DNA of 64,000 nucleotides from Nageia nagi (taxonomy: Eukaryota; Pinophyta), in assembly GCA_050084985.1 (NCBI GenBank), contig JBITNC010000001.1, forward strand, positions 21,266,001 through 21,330,000, written 5' to 3'. The notes under the pieces are model-generated. The model worked only from the letters and a program-made list of their open reading frames with translations. It did not search any database and was not told the DNA's origin. Of the stretch, positions 12,771-24,822 are shown piece after piece (within the stretch, counting starts at the first letter, position 1; every line of letters starts with the position of its first letter). Both the position numbers and the translations under genes were made by a program.

Positions 12771-12783
12771 AAAGTGGGGCATA
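12771..12783 (+). promoter_or_regulatory. Element B polypurine tract
   Basis: AAAGTGGGGC followed by ATA lies immediately upstream of the 3' LTR start TGTTATCACA, the position and composition expected for the primer of plus-strand DNA synthesis. Confidence 0.85.
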
Positions 12784-13558
12784 TGTTATCACATAAAATT
12801 TATTTATGTATTTAAATTACTACATTAAGAAATATATGTCCTTAGATACACTTAGTTCAAGAATATTAATGTTATCTTGGATATGGTCAATATATATCAC
12901 TGACTTACTATATTCTTGTTTATATAGGTACATGCTAACCTAAGGAGTAGGTCATATTATTATCTATATAAATAGGGATATAATAGTAAGTCCACATTAA
13001 TGAGATACATGATCCCATATCTGGTCTTGATGATGGCAACCCTTTAGGTGTCTCTTGAGACCACCATTCAAGGTTGGGTTTGTGTACTTCCTTATGTGAG
13101 CATCCTAATAATTGTTAGCTTATCTAAGTATCAAATTGAGATCATTAAGAGTCCATATGGAGGGATAAAGTTGATTTGGAATAGAATATAGTCTAACAAA
13201 GACCATTGATGCTCCTCTATAGATGAAACAAACTATTGACACTCCTTCTAAGCATGCAAGAGACCACTCATGGCCCTTTCTTTATATCATCTTACTCCAT
13301 GAATTTGAGTGTAAACTCCATTGATTGTTAAGGCTTCATCATCATCTTTCATTTATTAATATTAGGTACATTCCATGAGGTAAGTATATAAACTCAATCT
13401 TTCTTGGTGATATCATTTTGATTCTAGTTATCCTTTATCTTCTATATCAACTTTTCTTGTTATAAATTACTATTTGTTAGCTCAAAATTTACAAATATTC
13501 CTTCAAAACTATAGGTATTCATTTATTTGCATTCTTGAATACATTTTATTTATAAACA
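12784..13558 (+). repeat. Element B 3' LTR (775 bp)
   Basis: It starts TGTTATCACATAAAAT and ends TTTATAAACA. It aligns with the 5' LTR throughout, apart from the roughly 150 bp (about 13103-13250) missing there. A TATA box TATAAATAG lies at 12967-12975. Confidence 0.92.
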
Positions 13559-14524
13559 AGCATAGTTTATAAAATACCATAAGTCTAACATAAAATATAA
13601 CAACACATGATCCAATCACTAGGGTATCCTCATGAGCTTCTCTCCACATCATCTATGAGACTACCAACTCTACCACCTATACCCTATCCTAGATGGGTAA
13701 TACCACTATAATTGTAGGACTTTTAGCTCGAGTCAATCTTCATATCTCAAATGATCTCATTGGATGTTGTGGAGCAACCCCACTTGTCTCACTATGGTTG
13801 TGTCATGTAACATATCTAAAAATCCTACCCTATGTGCTAGTAGTCCTTTAGACTCCACTAATCACTTGATATGATAAAAGTATGTAAGAATATATAAAAT
13901 AAGAGGGACTAGATATAAAATACTAGGAACATATGATTTTGATCAACCATGTATGAATAATGGAAGAATATTAATCCCTCTATTGAAGAATACCTTAAAT
14001 AAACACTAAATATTGGCTAGCCCCCTTATGAATGTACTAGCTTCTCTACCCTATGAAAAAGATTGCACCTCATCCCTCTCTTAATGATATCTATCTCTCT
14101 TAGGTTGATCACAATACATGCAAGCATTAAGCTAAGACACCTTATACCTTAACTCATAGATATCACCTAAGAGTACATTAGCATTGGTTACTTGTGGAGG
14201 AGGAGCTTGATATCCTCTTGCCCCTTTAGATATTATACCAACCTCAACCTCCTCATCTTGACTAGCTATATCTCTTGAATCATTGATCACCTAATCTTTA
14301 ACTTGTTCCCCTATATACTGATCCTCAACTACCTCTCTGGCCTTAGCTACTATGTTTGGCTCATCAACTCATTAACATACATGATGATCCATCTCCTTTC
14401 CTAAATCCTCCTCCATCTTAACCTACCACTACACTAGGAACTCCTTGATGGGTCCTATATCATCAACCTTAGAATCCTCAACCAAGGGCTCCTCCTATGT
14501 TAGGCTAAGCTCTACATACATAAG

Positions 14525-15633
14525 TGTGTATATTGAATTGTGCACCTAAAATGCAATTTAGTCAAATAAATCATTCAACATAATAAATCAGAACACATTC
14601 AATATTACACATCAATAATAATGTAGATATTATATCCAAAAAAGATTTTTGATGAAATTTAATACAAATAAAAGGCTGTTATCGATCCGTATGAATCGGT
14701 ATCGATTTATTATGATCGACAACGATCGTTATGGATCGGCAACGATCTACGTAGAGATCGACAATGATCAATGGTCTCCCACTATTGTTATGCTTGTTGT
14801 AAACTTTTGGATTTTATCATCGATCTGAGAAATCATCGTCAATTGATTTGTAAATTGTCGATAATTTATGGCATTATAGTCGCAAAATTTTGAAATATTT
14901 ATATCTCTTCTTGGTTGTTCTCCTTTACACTTGCTTCTATCATTCTGTTCCTGTATTGACCCTACACACAAAAAACAAATGAAACATCAAAGTGTACCTA
15001 CTAATACATATAAATCAGAAGTAAACAACATAATATTAAAATATACCTGATGGTAGATTCACTATTGATCAAGCTTCCAATCTTGGCTTACAAACTTCTA
15101 GTTTAATTTCCACAGAGCTTTGCTATAGTAAATTCGGGTCCCTTTGTTCACATACAGAGCTTGTATTTATAAGCTCAAAAGTTTGTTATTTATTTGTTTT
15201 GTTGTCACAAGATTCCAAGTAGCATCCTGTACGAAATCTTGAGGTGTTATTATTTCGAATCCATGTCCATAACTCTAAACTATGCATACTAGGCTATTTT
15301 GGGCTTAGATTTGTTAATTTTTGAATTATTCTGGGATCATCAATGATCCTAGAGGATCATCAACGATCGTGTTGGATCATCAATGATTATTTAGTAAATT
15401 TTATACTAATATTGGAATGATCACCCAACAGTCATTTTTTAATGAAAAGAGGTCGTATGACCACCCGTTTTGCATCTACTCGAAAAGATCTATCTAATAA
15501 TAGAGTTTTAAAGCTTGATTGAAGCTTGTATAAGGAGTTATAATCATTTTAATGTGATATATGTTAGAAAGATATTTATTTTATTTATTTATATGTTGTT
15601 AAACTAAATGCAGGGTTTATTTTGAGTGTCTAC
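14525..15633 (-). repeat. Solo LTR of the A/G family (1109 bp) inserted in the PMD gene
   Basis: Perfect 5-bp target duplications ATAAG flank it (14520-14524 and 15634-15638). On the minus strand it begins TGTAGACAC and ends ATACACA. Its first part matches the G LTR (around 54200-54479), including the shared block TTTTGCATCTACTCGA (here at about 15468), and a TATA-like TATTTATA (minus-strand TATAAATA) lies at 15164-15171. It carries two arrays of short palindromic units (14683-14775 and 15335-15394). A solo LTR is the usual product of recombination between the two LTRs of a full element. Confidence 0.9.
15335..15394. repeat. Three 20-bp palindromic units in the solo LTR
   Basis: Units start at 15335, 15355 and 15375, exactly 20 bp apart. 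Each begins GATCATCAA(T/C)GAT, itself an imperfect inverted repeat. A related array built on GATCGACAACGATC lies at 14714-14775 with units about 20-22 bp apart. Similar arrays occur at the comparable place, upstream of the TATA box, in the LTRs of G (54205-54285) and A (26707-26783). Confidence 0.85.
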
Positions 15634-16606
15634 AATAAGTTATTAAATACCCTCAACAAGTACCTCATCCTCCCTAAAGAATCAGATAGAAGCTAGTTTA
15701 ATGTCCTATATAAGATTAAAATAGCATTGTATATGCTCAAAGTAAAAGTACTCTAAGAAATATATCATCCTCCCATTAAGAAATCTTGCCTATATAATAC
15801 TAATAAGTTGGAAAACAAGCTCATCCCATTCTAGATAGGAATGGTAAAGTCTAAACCTCACTTGGTCAAGCATCAGTTGTGACAATAAATGCTAATAATA
15901 TGCTACATCATGATGAATACCATTAGTCAGCTGTAAATAAAACTCTTCTCTCCATCAAAGGTGAACCATAAGGATGTTCTCATATACCCAAGCATGCAAA
16001 GTGATAGTAACTGATAGAGATGATCTATCATCCAATGAATAAAAGAATAACTTCTTGTATATCTATGCTATGAGAGTAAGAGCCCAAGCATAAATAGTAC
16101 AATGCTAAATCATATCAATCACTACATGTAATAACAACATAGGAAATCAACTACTAATTGTGTTTAGAAGTGCATAATATTGGATGAGGACCATCAAATA
16201 AGAGGCTCTAAGAATTCCTTGTTGATCATTCTTCTAGTACCTAAAGTACGGGAAGCTACCTAAAGACATATCATCTAACACTCCATCAACTGCATTTTCT
16301 TCATAAATAGCAATAATGTAGGGACACACTAACTCCCAATACATAGCATGATGAATCTATTGCCTCTAAATTGATAGTTGATACAAATGATGGATATCCT
16401 CCACTATAATAGTTATCTTCCTAGTAGGAATATGGAAAGTACTAGTTGAAGAGTCCCATCTCTCCAACAAGGCTACCAACAATGGGTAATCCCAATTAAT
16501 ATGACCCATATAGGACCCCACTTCAAAACCACACTATGCAAGAAAGTGTGATTCTTAGTTGTTAATATGTTGTGACCCTCTAAAAGAATCCCATGGTATC
16601 ACCCTT

Positions 16607-17108
16607 TATTGGAATGTATAATGCATTATTGTAAAAGTTTAGTAGTAATCTTCTTTGTAAATTCACTAATACTTAATGGTATGAATAGATATCTTAAAAT
16701 TTAAGTGAATATGATAATGTAACTTGTCCTACACTCCATGTCATGAGCATGCCCCTTAAGTAAAAGGAGTTGCATGTCATGCCTTTGCATATTGGGTAAA
16801 AGGGTGATCCAAAGAGGGATTTTGGGATATAAATAGAAAGCCCCCTCTTTGTGATCACTCACCAAATTAAGAAGTAAAGTTATGTTATACAAGAGTGTTT
16901 AAGATATGAGTTAGGAGAATTGTAAGAGGTTCATATTTGTGAATGAAGTAAGATCTAGTTAGTGGATGTAATCCTAGTTGGAGAAACCACTTTATCTCTT
17001 GAGTTATCTTTGTAAGATTGTCTTCTTTTGTGTTATCTAGATGTTAGTTTGAGCTTTTATATAATTTTAGGAAATTAAAATTGCTTTATTTGTAGTAAAA
17101 ATCTTTCA
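16607..17108 (+). repeat. Copia 5' LTR (502 bp)
   Basis: It starts TATTGGAATGTATAAT, where the 3' LTR has TGTTGGAATGTACAAT, so the terminal TG has become TA. It ends ATCTTTCA. A TATA box TATAAATAG lies at 16828-16836, the same offset as in the 3' LTR. Confidence 0.92.
16828..16836 (+). promoter_or_regulatory. Copia 5' LTR TATA box
   Basis: TATAAATAG lies 221 bp into the 5' LTR, preserved at the same place (24543-24551) in the 3' LTR and followed in both by GAAGGCCCCCTC-like sequence. It is probably the element promoter. Confidence 0.7.
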
Positions 17109-17111
17109 AAA

Positions 17112-17123
17112 TGGTATCAAATC
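17112..17123 (+). promoter_or_regulatory. Copia primer-binding site (initiator methionine tRNA type)
   Basis: TGGTATCAAATC lies 3 bp after the LTR. The usual plant copia site complementary to initiator tRNA-Met is TGGTATCAGAGC, so this copy carries two G-to-A changes. Confidence 0.8.
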
Positions 17124-19689
17124 TTGGTTTGGAAGCTCCTCTTCTTTACATAAGAGGAAAAAGGATGGAGGGGTTTGAATATATTTTTCATAGGAAAAAG
17201 GAAAAGGGCTGGGTCCTCCTTCTATTCAGGCCATTGATGCCTCCTACCATGTGCCTTGATTCTTCTATTTTGTTTTTTTTGAAAGGTGGAAATAGCTTGA
17301 AACCCCTATCTATGGGTGTAGATTTTGAAACCCAACTTCTTCCTACACTATCACTCTTTGCCTGTGCCTCCACCATGACTACAATCCACTTGCAATCATT
17401 CTAGTCCATTTGCTACATGATTCCTCTTAACCATGGATTCAATGCAAGCTATCCCCTCCCATGAGAAGTTATATATACAAAAAAATATATAAATTTATAT
17501 TATTTTTTAATACAATAAATTTTTTTCAAGGGGGAGGTCACTCTATCATGCCCTTGATCAAAAACCCCCCTTCTCAGCATGGCAAACTATCATGGTTGAC
17601 ATTTGGCTAGCATTTGATTATCACATTGACAACCTCCTTGGATGATGGATCTCTTGCACTCTTGTTTTCTATTTCATTTCAAAGGGATTTTATGACTATG
17701 GTCATTATTTCCTATAGCCTCCCTAGCCACTCTCCTCCAACCACCATCTATTTGCCTCCACTCTATGATCTCTTCCTCACTGACCTCCCTACCCTCTTGC
17801 ATCACCTTTACCCCCCTAAACCCTCCTTCCTAAGCATAAAATGTTTAATTAAAAAAAGGATATACTCTCATTTAATTTTTTGGTTGGTGCATTCAAGTTT
17901 TTTTGTTGTTGCTTGCAATCCATTTTTTTCCATTAAATGCACATAGAAGTAAACATATACTTCTTTTGGAGGGTATTTAATATTTTTTGCTTACTTGCAA
18001 ACCATTCCTTTATTAAATGCACTTAGAAACAATTATACTCCAAAATTGAAGCATTATCATGATTACATTACTTTAGACTAAGTAGATGGTCAACAATTCA
18101 TCATTACTCTTAAATGCTCTATTACTTTTTAGAAAAAATGTGACAAATATAAAAGTAATTTTTTAGGAGTATAAATTTTTTGATAAATACTTCTAAGTGT
18201 GCCTATTTACTTAGACAAAATGATAAATTTTAGTGTAAACTTGACATTTTTTTACTAAGGTAATTTTTTTTTGAGTGTTTATTATTCCTTGTTGCCTTCA
18301 ACATTTTTATAAGCAAAAGGTGGAGAATTCTATTTAACAATGTTATTTTTAAGTAAAAAGGGGAATTGTTTTATATTTACTTAAAAATATTAGAATGGAT
18401 GCATAATTAGAAGATAAATTTTTAGCATACAAGTAGTTTTATTTCTTAGTTAAATTTCTAAGATAAAGCTAGTATGCTATCTTTAGAGATAAAACTTTAA
18501 GTAAAAAGAGGGGAATTTGTATAATTATTTACTAAAATATTTATCTAGATATTGCATGTTTATCTATTTTTCCAAATTTCTTTATGCAAAGTTAACAAAT
18601 GAACTTGTGCATATTATGGAATGATGGATGCTTGCATAAATTCTTTTAAGTTATGGAATGATGCATGCTTACTTAAATCTTTTTTAAGTTATGAAATGTT
18701 GCATGCTCACTTAAATTCTTTTTAAGTTATGGAATTATGCATGCTTACTTAATATTTTTAAGCTATGGAATGATTCAAGATTATTACTTAATTTTTTTAA
18801 GTTATGATGCATTTGATGACTCCCTATTTTTTTTACTTCCTTATGCAATGTATGGAATGGACTTGTGCAAATAGGGAATGATGTAAAGATGTCCTTTAGG
18901 GGTTGGTATACAAAACCCATTGGAATCTTAGGTTTCAAAAATTGAAAATTGATTATGGTTTTACTTATGCTTTTTACTCCAAGTTTTATATTTTTCTTTC
19001 TTTACTTATGCAAAACTTACAAATACTAATTAAGCACCTCCCTAAAATGAACACATCTACACATACGTTCCATAGCATAACTTGTTTGGGGAGCCATGAG
19101 GTGAGGATAGGCAAATTGAAACCTTTAAGTTTGATGATCTAAATGGTGAAAATTCCATACTTATTAATTGCCCCTAATTCCTTTGTTGATATGGATATAA
19201 CTCCAATAGGTGGACATGCATGTGTGTAGTGATACCATATGTCCACAAATCCATTCAGGGATTATCTTGATAACCTAAGAGGATAACTTGAAACCTAATC
19301 AAGATTAATAATTTGATCAATCCAATACATCATAACCTTAGAAAATAGTAGGTACTTCTCCTTATAAGAGTATAATATTATCCAAGGTGAACTGGTTGGG
19401 GATTGATAGTACCTAGGATCCACCTTGCAGGCATCCATGTGAAGGCCTAATTTTAGAAAAAAAACCAAGGCTCAATAATATCACTTTACATATATAGTTC
19501 TTATTGATGAAAATATATTTGGGTACATGGGATGTATATTTGAGTTGTAAACATTTACTCTTATGAAACAAATCAAGCATGTCCTTGTTGTTAAATTTAA
19601 CATGTATTATTTACTTAGATCAAAACTTAACATGTAATGTTATTTTTTAAACCACATGCTTATTATTTATTCACATTATTATGTAGAAA
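17124..19689 (+). other. Copia leader between primer-binding site and gag
   Basis: About 2.6 kb lies between the 5' LTR and the gag ATG, unusually long for a copia element. Open stretches at 17111-17404 and 17614-17946 show no recognisable domain and I do not call them genes. A 38-bp minisatellite lies at 18614-18810. The segment could be an insertion or a genuine long leader; I see no target duplication to prove an insertion. Confidence 0.6.
18614..18810 (+). repeat. 38-bp minisatellite in the copia leader
   Basis: Units starting TATGGAATGATGCATGC begin at 18614, 18652, 18690, 18728 and 18764, with a partial unit at 18803. Each carries the GCATGC-like palindrome and a T-rich spacer ending TTTTTAAGT. 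Confidence 0.88.
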
Positions 19690-20600
19690 ATGGGAGACAC
19701 CTTTTTACCTAAACACATTCTTGATGGTTCTAACTTTGGAATTTGGGAACCTTGGATGAGAGTTAAATTATAGGCAAGGAAGCCTTGGCAAATAGTGAAT
19801 GATAACCTTATCGCTCCTATAGATGAGAAGGCACTTGAGGCTTACAACTGAAGAATGAATTGGAAACCTTTATGATTTTTTATGCAATTTTATATGATGT
19901 GCTCTTGATAATTTCAACTTCAACCTTAACAAAGGAAGTTTGGATAAGTTTAAACAAATATACCTTGGATTAAAATTTTCTAGAAGGTTTACCATTCTCC
20001 AAAAGTTGCTTCAATCTTATCAAGGGAAAGATAAAAATGTCACCATCTACTTGAATAAAATTATTAACTTTAGGACCCAACTTATTACTTTTGGGTGCAA
20101 TTGGATCAATGATGAGTTCATGGTCTTCATCATTCTTCAAAGCCTTTCTTCAAATTTTGGTAACTTTGTGATGATTATTGAGACTAGGCTTGATGATAAA
20201 GAAGAATTCTTCTCCCTTGAGAACCTTAGTAGGCTCCATTTGAGGTATGAAGAAATTATTAACAAAAAGGTGTTGATTTATTCAACAAAAAATAATAAAA
20301 TTGCTCTAAAAGAAACCAAAACCCTTTTTAATAAGATGTTCAATCATCATAAGAAATCTTATCCTTCTTCCTCCAAAAGGTTTAAGAAAAGAGGCAAGCA
20401 TGGTAACAATAAAAACCATAGCAACAACAACAATCATGAAAACAATGGAAATAACATCTACTTTAAGCAAAGAGATGGAAAATAAAAGGCAAGTAAAGCA
20501 AATACTAAGGTAAAGTTTGATAAAAATTGTAACTTTTGTGGCATCTATGGTCACAAAGAAATTGATTGCTACAAAAAAAGAGAGAAAAAGTACAAGGGTA
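19690..20600 (+). pseudogene. Copia gag, broken
   Basis: The start ATG at 19690 opens MGDTFLPKHILDGSNFGIW, the usual N-terminus of copia gag (UBN2-type), with a TAG after VKL. After a frame change the 19940-20485 stretch continues through YQGKDKNVTIYLNKI and the asparagine- and lysine-rich tail. The zinc knuckle CNFCGIYGHKEIDC (20528-20569) keeps all four ligands of the C-x2-C-x4-H-x4-C pattern. At least one frameshift and several stops prevent synthesis of a full protein. Confidence 0.88.
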
Positions 20601-20639
20601 ATGGAAATGTAAAGAACTTCAGAAGGAAAAAAAATATAA

Positions 20640-23590
20640 AAGCTAGGTTTACTATTATGCTCTACTCCATGACTCATACTTTTTTGATTGATTAAATTGT
20701 TGACTCTAGTTATACTAATCATAGATGCTTTAAAAAGATAAGTTTGAAAATTTTTATAAGTATAAAAAAGATGTAGTTGTGATAGGTGATAATTCTATCC
20801 TTGATATCCAAGTAATTAGAAGTGTGTTGATTCATGAGAATGTTCTTGAAAATGTGTTTTCTATTTCTAAGCTTAGAATGAACCTTCTCTTAGTGATTAA
20901 AGTTGCAAGGAAAGGGTACTCTTTTGAGTTTGATTCTCAATCTTGGTGCATCAAAATTAGAATTGCTATGTTAGTGAAAGGGTCAGTAAAAGATGATATC
21001 TACATTATGAATCAAATTATAACAAAGATATATCATGCTACATATGTATGTTCTAAAGGTAATCTTTGGCACCAACATTTAGGACACCTTAACCACAAGA
21101 GTATACAAGTCATGAAAGACCAAAAACTTGTGGTATTCTTCAATTTCACCTTTAATTAGTATATATGAGAAGTGCATCCTAGGTAAGATGAATATACAAA
21201 GGTTTGAAAAAGATAAGGCAATAAGAGTATCTCAACCTCTTCAACTTGTGCATTTAGATTTGCAGATTTATTTCAAATTAAGTCACTTAGGAGAGCATCT
21301 TATGTCTTGACCTTCATCGATGACTTTAGTAGGATGACTTCTAGCTATCATATTGAGCACAAGAATCAAACCTTTGAGAGTTTTAAGAATTTTAAGGCCT
21401 TAGTTGAAAATTAGACTAACCTTAAAATCAAGATGTTGAGATCAGATAATGAGAGAAAATATAATAGCAATGAGTTCAATATCTATTATGCTAAGTATGG
21501 AATCCAGATGCAATTTACAATTCCATACACTTAGTAGAATGGTGTTGCTGAAAGGAAAAAAAGGATAATAATGGAGATGGCTAGATGCATGTTGGGTAAT
21601 ATTCCTAGTTTCTTATGAGGTGAAGTAGTAAGCACTACTATTTACACCTTGAATAGGTGTCCCACAAAATCCATTCAGGGTAAAAATCTTTTTGAGGTTT
21701 GGTTAGGAAGAAAACCTATATTTCTTAACTTAGGGTGTTTGGTTGTGAAGCATTCTTCTACATTGTTTCTAAGAAAAAGAAAAAGTTAGATAAAAGAGCT
21801 AAAAAATGCATCTTTATGGGTTATGGTAGTCAACATAGAGGCTACAAGTTCTACTCTGCATCCTATAAAGGAGTGTTTATTTTTATAGATGTAAAGTTCA
21901 ATGAAATTCTTAAAGAACCTACTTTTAATGAGGATGGTGATGATCCAGATGAATCATCAGTTACACCTAGCTAGTTGGATATTAATATAGATAAGTTGTC
22001 TTAGAAGAAACATTCTCCAACATAAAGGGTAACTAGGAGTATGACCTTGAATAAATCCTTATTTATCAAAATTGACAAGAAGAATGAGTGCTCATCTTTC
22101 AAAGAAGCTTCAAAGCATGAGTATTGGATGGAAGCTATGAAAGTGGAATATGAGGTGCTTATGAAAAATAAAACTTAGAAATTTGTTCCTTATCCTAATG
22201 AGAAGGATGTGATTGCAATAAATGGATCTACAAGGTCAAATTCAATTTAGTTGGGGATGTTAAAAAATACAAACAAGATTAGTAGCTAAAGGTTTTGCTC
22301 AAAAATATGATGTTGATTATGAGGAAACCTTTGCTCCCATGGTAAATATGCCTACTATTAGAATTATATTTTCTCTTTTTGTAGCTAAAGGTTGTAAAGT
22401 TTTTCAACTTAATGTTGAGAGTGAATTTCTCAATGGTGAATTAAATATAGAAATCTTAATGAATCAACCAAAAGGGTTTATTATGGAAGGTAAAGAGTTT
22501 TTTATGTGCAAGCTAAATAAGTCATTGTATGGACTTAAGCAAGCACCTAGAGCTTGGTATATGAAGATTTTAAGATACTTTGTAGATAATGGATTCTCCA
22601 CGTGCTTCTTTGACTCATATCTATATGTACTTAGTCAAAGAAAATACGTGGTCTTGATTCTTTTTATATGGATGATATTTTGATAACTAGAAATAATGAT
22701 AAAATCATTCAAGAGTGCATATCCAAACTCAAGGCAACATTTGAAATGATTGTTCTTGGTCTCTTGCACTACTACATTAGAATGTAAGTGTATCAATATA
22801 AGGATTATACCTATCTTAGTCAATCCAAGTATATATCATATAGCTTTCAAAAGTTTGGAATGGAGTGTAGACATGCTATGATCCCAATCTCTCTTAGAAT
22901 CACTATTTCTCTTAGCTTCAACTCTCGGTTGATGTTATAGCTTACAAGCAATTAATTAGTATTCTTCTATATTTGATTATTTTTAAGCTATATATTACCT
23001 TTATAATGAATTTGATGGCATAATTTATGCAAAAACCTTATATTGATCACCTTAATGCTATTTAGAAAATCTTGAGGTATGTTGTAAGGATAAAGGATCT
23101 TGTTCTCAAGTATTCTAAGTTGCCTTTATTTATTCTCTCAAGGTTCTCATATTTTGACTATGGTCAAGATGGAGACAACAAAAAATCAACCTCTACATAT
23201 GTTTTTACCATTATTTTAGGTGCTATCTCTTAGGCCTCCAAGAAGAAACCTATTGTTTCTCTTTCCACCACAAAAGTTGAATACTAAGCCATTTTTGTTA
23301 CATCCCAAGAAGCTTTTTGGCTAAGGCATATTATAAAAGAAATTAGGTATGAGAAACCTTGCCCATTTGGCTAAAAATATTATGTTCCATTAGATAACAA
23401 AACATGTGGAAATCTAAGCTCATTTTATCAAGGAGAAGGTTCTTGATGGCATCATACACCTAGAGTATTTTTCATCCACCTTGAACTCTACTAATATGTT
23501 AACCAAATCCCTTCCTAAAACTTAATTTGGTAAGCCTAGGGATGCTATTGGATTGGTGAAGTTGCCTTCAAGGGGAGTGAAGCTTGAATT
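20640..23590 (+). pseudogene. Copia pol: protease, integrase, RT and RNase H, broken
   Basis: The order is diagnostic of Ty1/copia. Protease: VDSSYTNH near 20699, where DSG is expected, so the active-site glycine is changed. Pre-integrase zinc finger: LWHQHLGHLNHKS near 21067 with C-x2-C in the following 130 bp. Integrase core: LRSDNE near 21437 and QNGVAERK near 21537, the second aspartate and glutamate. RT: NVESEFLNGEL near 22402, where the first catalytic aspartate reads asparagine, SLYGLKQAPRAW near 22522, and YMDD at 22665-22676. RNase H: SKKKPIVSLSTTKVEY near 23240. Many TAG stops and several frameshifts are present. Confidence 0.92.
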
Positions 23591-24308
23591 CTTGTATTGA
23601 ACTCATATTTGTGATGATAACTTCATCCCTAGAAAGATTTTGTGTTGTATAATGTTGATTTTGTTGTACACTTTTATGGTAAGTTCACTCTACATAAGGA
23701 ACTTGATGTACAAACTTTTAGAGTAAAATATTGATCAATCTAGCACTATTCAATTATTCATATGTGAGGAAATAATATATATCTTTTGAAACTCAATTAT
23801 CCATATGTGAGGAAATTGTATGTGCATTTTGTTTTGCTCTATTTTGTAATGATAATCAATGCATGTTTTATATATAGTAGGTGACTTTGAGTTTTAGCTT
23901 GACATATTTATGATGATTTATAGTGCATCATTGATTAGTTAATGATGGAATTTGATTGATTCATCTATCCTTGTTGGTATGAATATGCTGCATCTAATTG
24001 ATTTTATTATTTGAGCTACTTCTAACTTGTAGGTTCTTTGAGATTGTAGGTTACTTTGAGTGTGCAAGTTCATGGAGACTCATAATGACTTCTAGTTAGA
24101 TGACTACTTTATATACATTGAAATCAATTATGGTTAATAATTGTATTGTAAACCATTTGTTAAAATGTTAAAGAAATAAGTCTCAAACTGGATCTTGCTT
24201 ACTTCATAAATATGTAAAAAGTTCTCATCTTTAGTTGTATCTATTTGGAGGAGAACTCTCTTACTCTCCCTTCTTCTTCTCTCTTATTCACTCTATCCCA
24301 ATATTGCA
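23590..24308 (+). other. Copia 3' non-coding segment
   Basis: About 720 bp lies between the end of RNase H and the polypurine tract, with no recognisable protein or repeat. Confidence 0.6.
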
Positions 24309-24319
24309 TTAAGGGAGAG
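24309..24319 (+). promoter_or_regulatory. Copia polypurine tract
   Basis: TTAAGGGAGAG sits directly before the 3' LTR start TGTTGGAATG. Its purine-rich composition and position are those expected of the plus-strand primer. Confidence 0.8.
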
Positions 24320-24822
24320 TGTTGGAATGTACAATACATTATTGTAAAGGTTTAGTATTAATCTTCTTTATAAATTCAATAATACTTAATAGTATCAATA
24401 GATACCTTAAGTATTTAAGTGAATATGATAATGTAACTTGTCCTACATTCCATGTCATGAACATGCCCATTGTGTAAAAGAGAGTTGCATGTCATACCTT
24501 TGTACATTGGGTAAAAGGGTGATTCAAAGAGGAAGTTTAGGTTATAAATAGAAGGCCCCCTCTTTGTGATCACTCACAAAATTAAGAAGTAAAGTTATGC
24601 TATTTGATAGTGTTTAGGAGATGAGTTAGGAGAATTGTAAGAAGTTCATATTTGTGAATGAAGTAAGATCTAGTTAGTGGATGTACTCTTAGTTGGAGAA
24701 ACCACTTTATCTCTTGAGTTATCTTTGTAATAGTATCTTTTTTGTGTTATCAAGATGTTAGTTTAAGCTTTCATATAATCTTGGGTGATTAGGATTGCTT
24801 TAGTTGTAGTACAAATCCTTCA
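24320..24822 (+). repeat. Copia 3' LTR (503 bp)
   Basis: It starts TGTTGGAATGTACAAT and ends ATCCTTCA. It aligns over its whole length with the 5' LTR at roughly 90 percent identity by eye. A TATA box lies at 24543-24551. Confidence 0.92.

Larger units (their letters stand above)
5442..13558 (+). mobile_element. Element B: complete but dead Tat-lineage Ty3/gypsy retrotransposon
   Basis: This is an 8.1-kb element with two LTRs, gag, protease, RT, RNase H, aRNH, integrase, a 3' untranslated region with a minisatellite, and a polypurine tract. The 5-bp flanks are AACAT (5437-5441) and AGCAT (13559-13563), a target duplication with one G-to-A change. It inserted in the 3' end of the antisense PMD gene of element A; the flanking halves rejoin to match the G copy. 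The LTRs differ at about 15 percent of positions in the first 80 bp, and the 5' LTR lacks about 150 bp, so it is an old insertion. No extra ORF is present. Confidence 0.92.
16605..24822 (+). mobile_element. Ty1/copia retrotransposon, complete structure, inactive
   Basis: This is an 8.2-kb element with 502/503-bp LTRs, a primer-binding site, a 2.6-kb leader, gag and pol in the copia order (protease, integrase, RT, RNase H), and a polypurine tract. CACCC is present on both flanks (16600-16604 and 24821-24825). The right copy overlaps the terminal CA of the LTR, so the junctions are good to about 2 bp. Removing the element restores the PMD exon 2 frame seen in G, which confirms the insertion site. 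Stops and frameshifts are frequent throughout. Confidence 0.93.

Noticed and set aside
14768-14971. Minus-strand open stretch of 67 codons
   Set aside because: Lies within the solo LTR and has no domain.
17111-17404. Open stretch of 97 codons starting at the copia primer site
   Set aside because: No recognisable domain, starts in the primer-binding site, and lies in the copia leader. Chance open frame.
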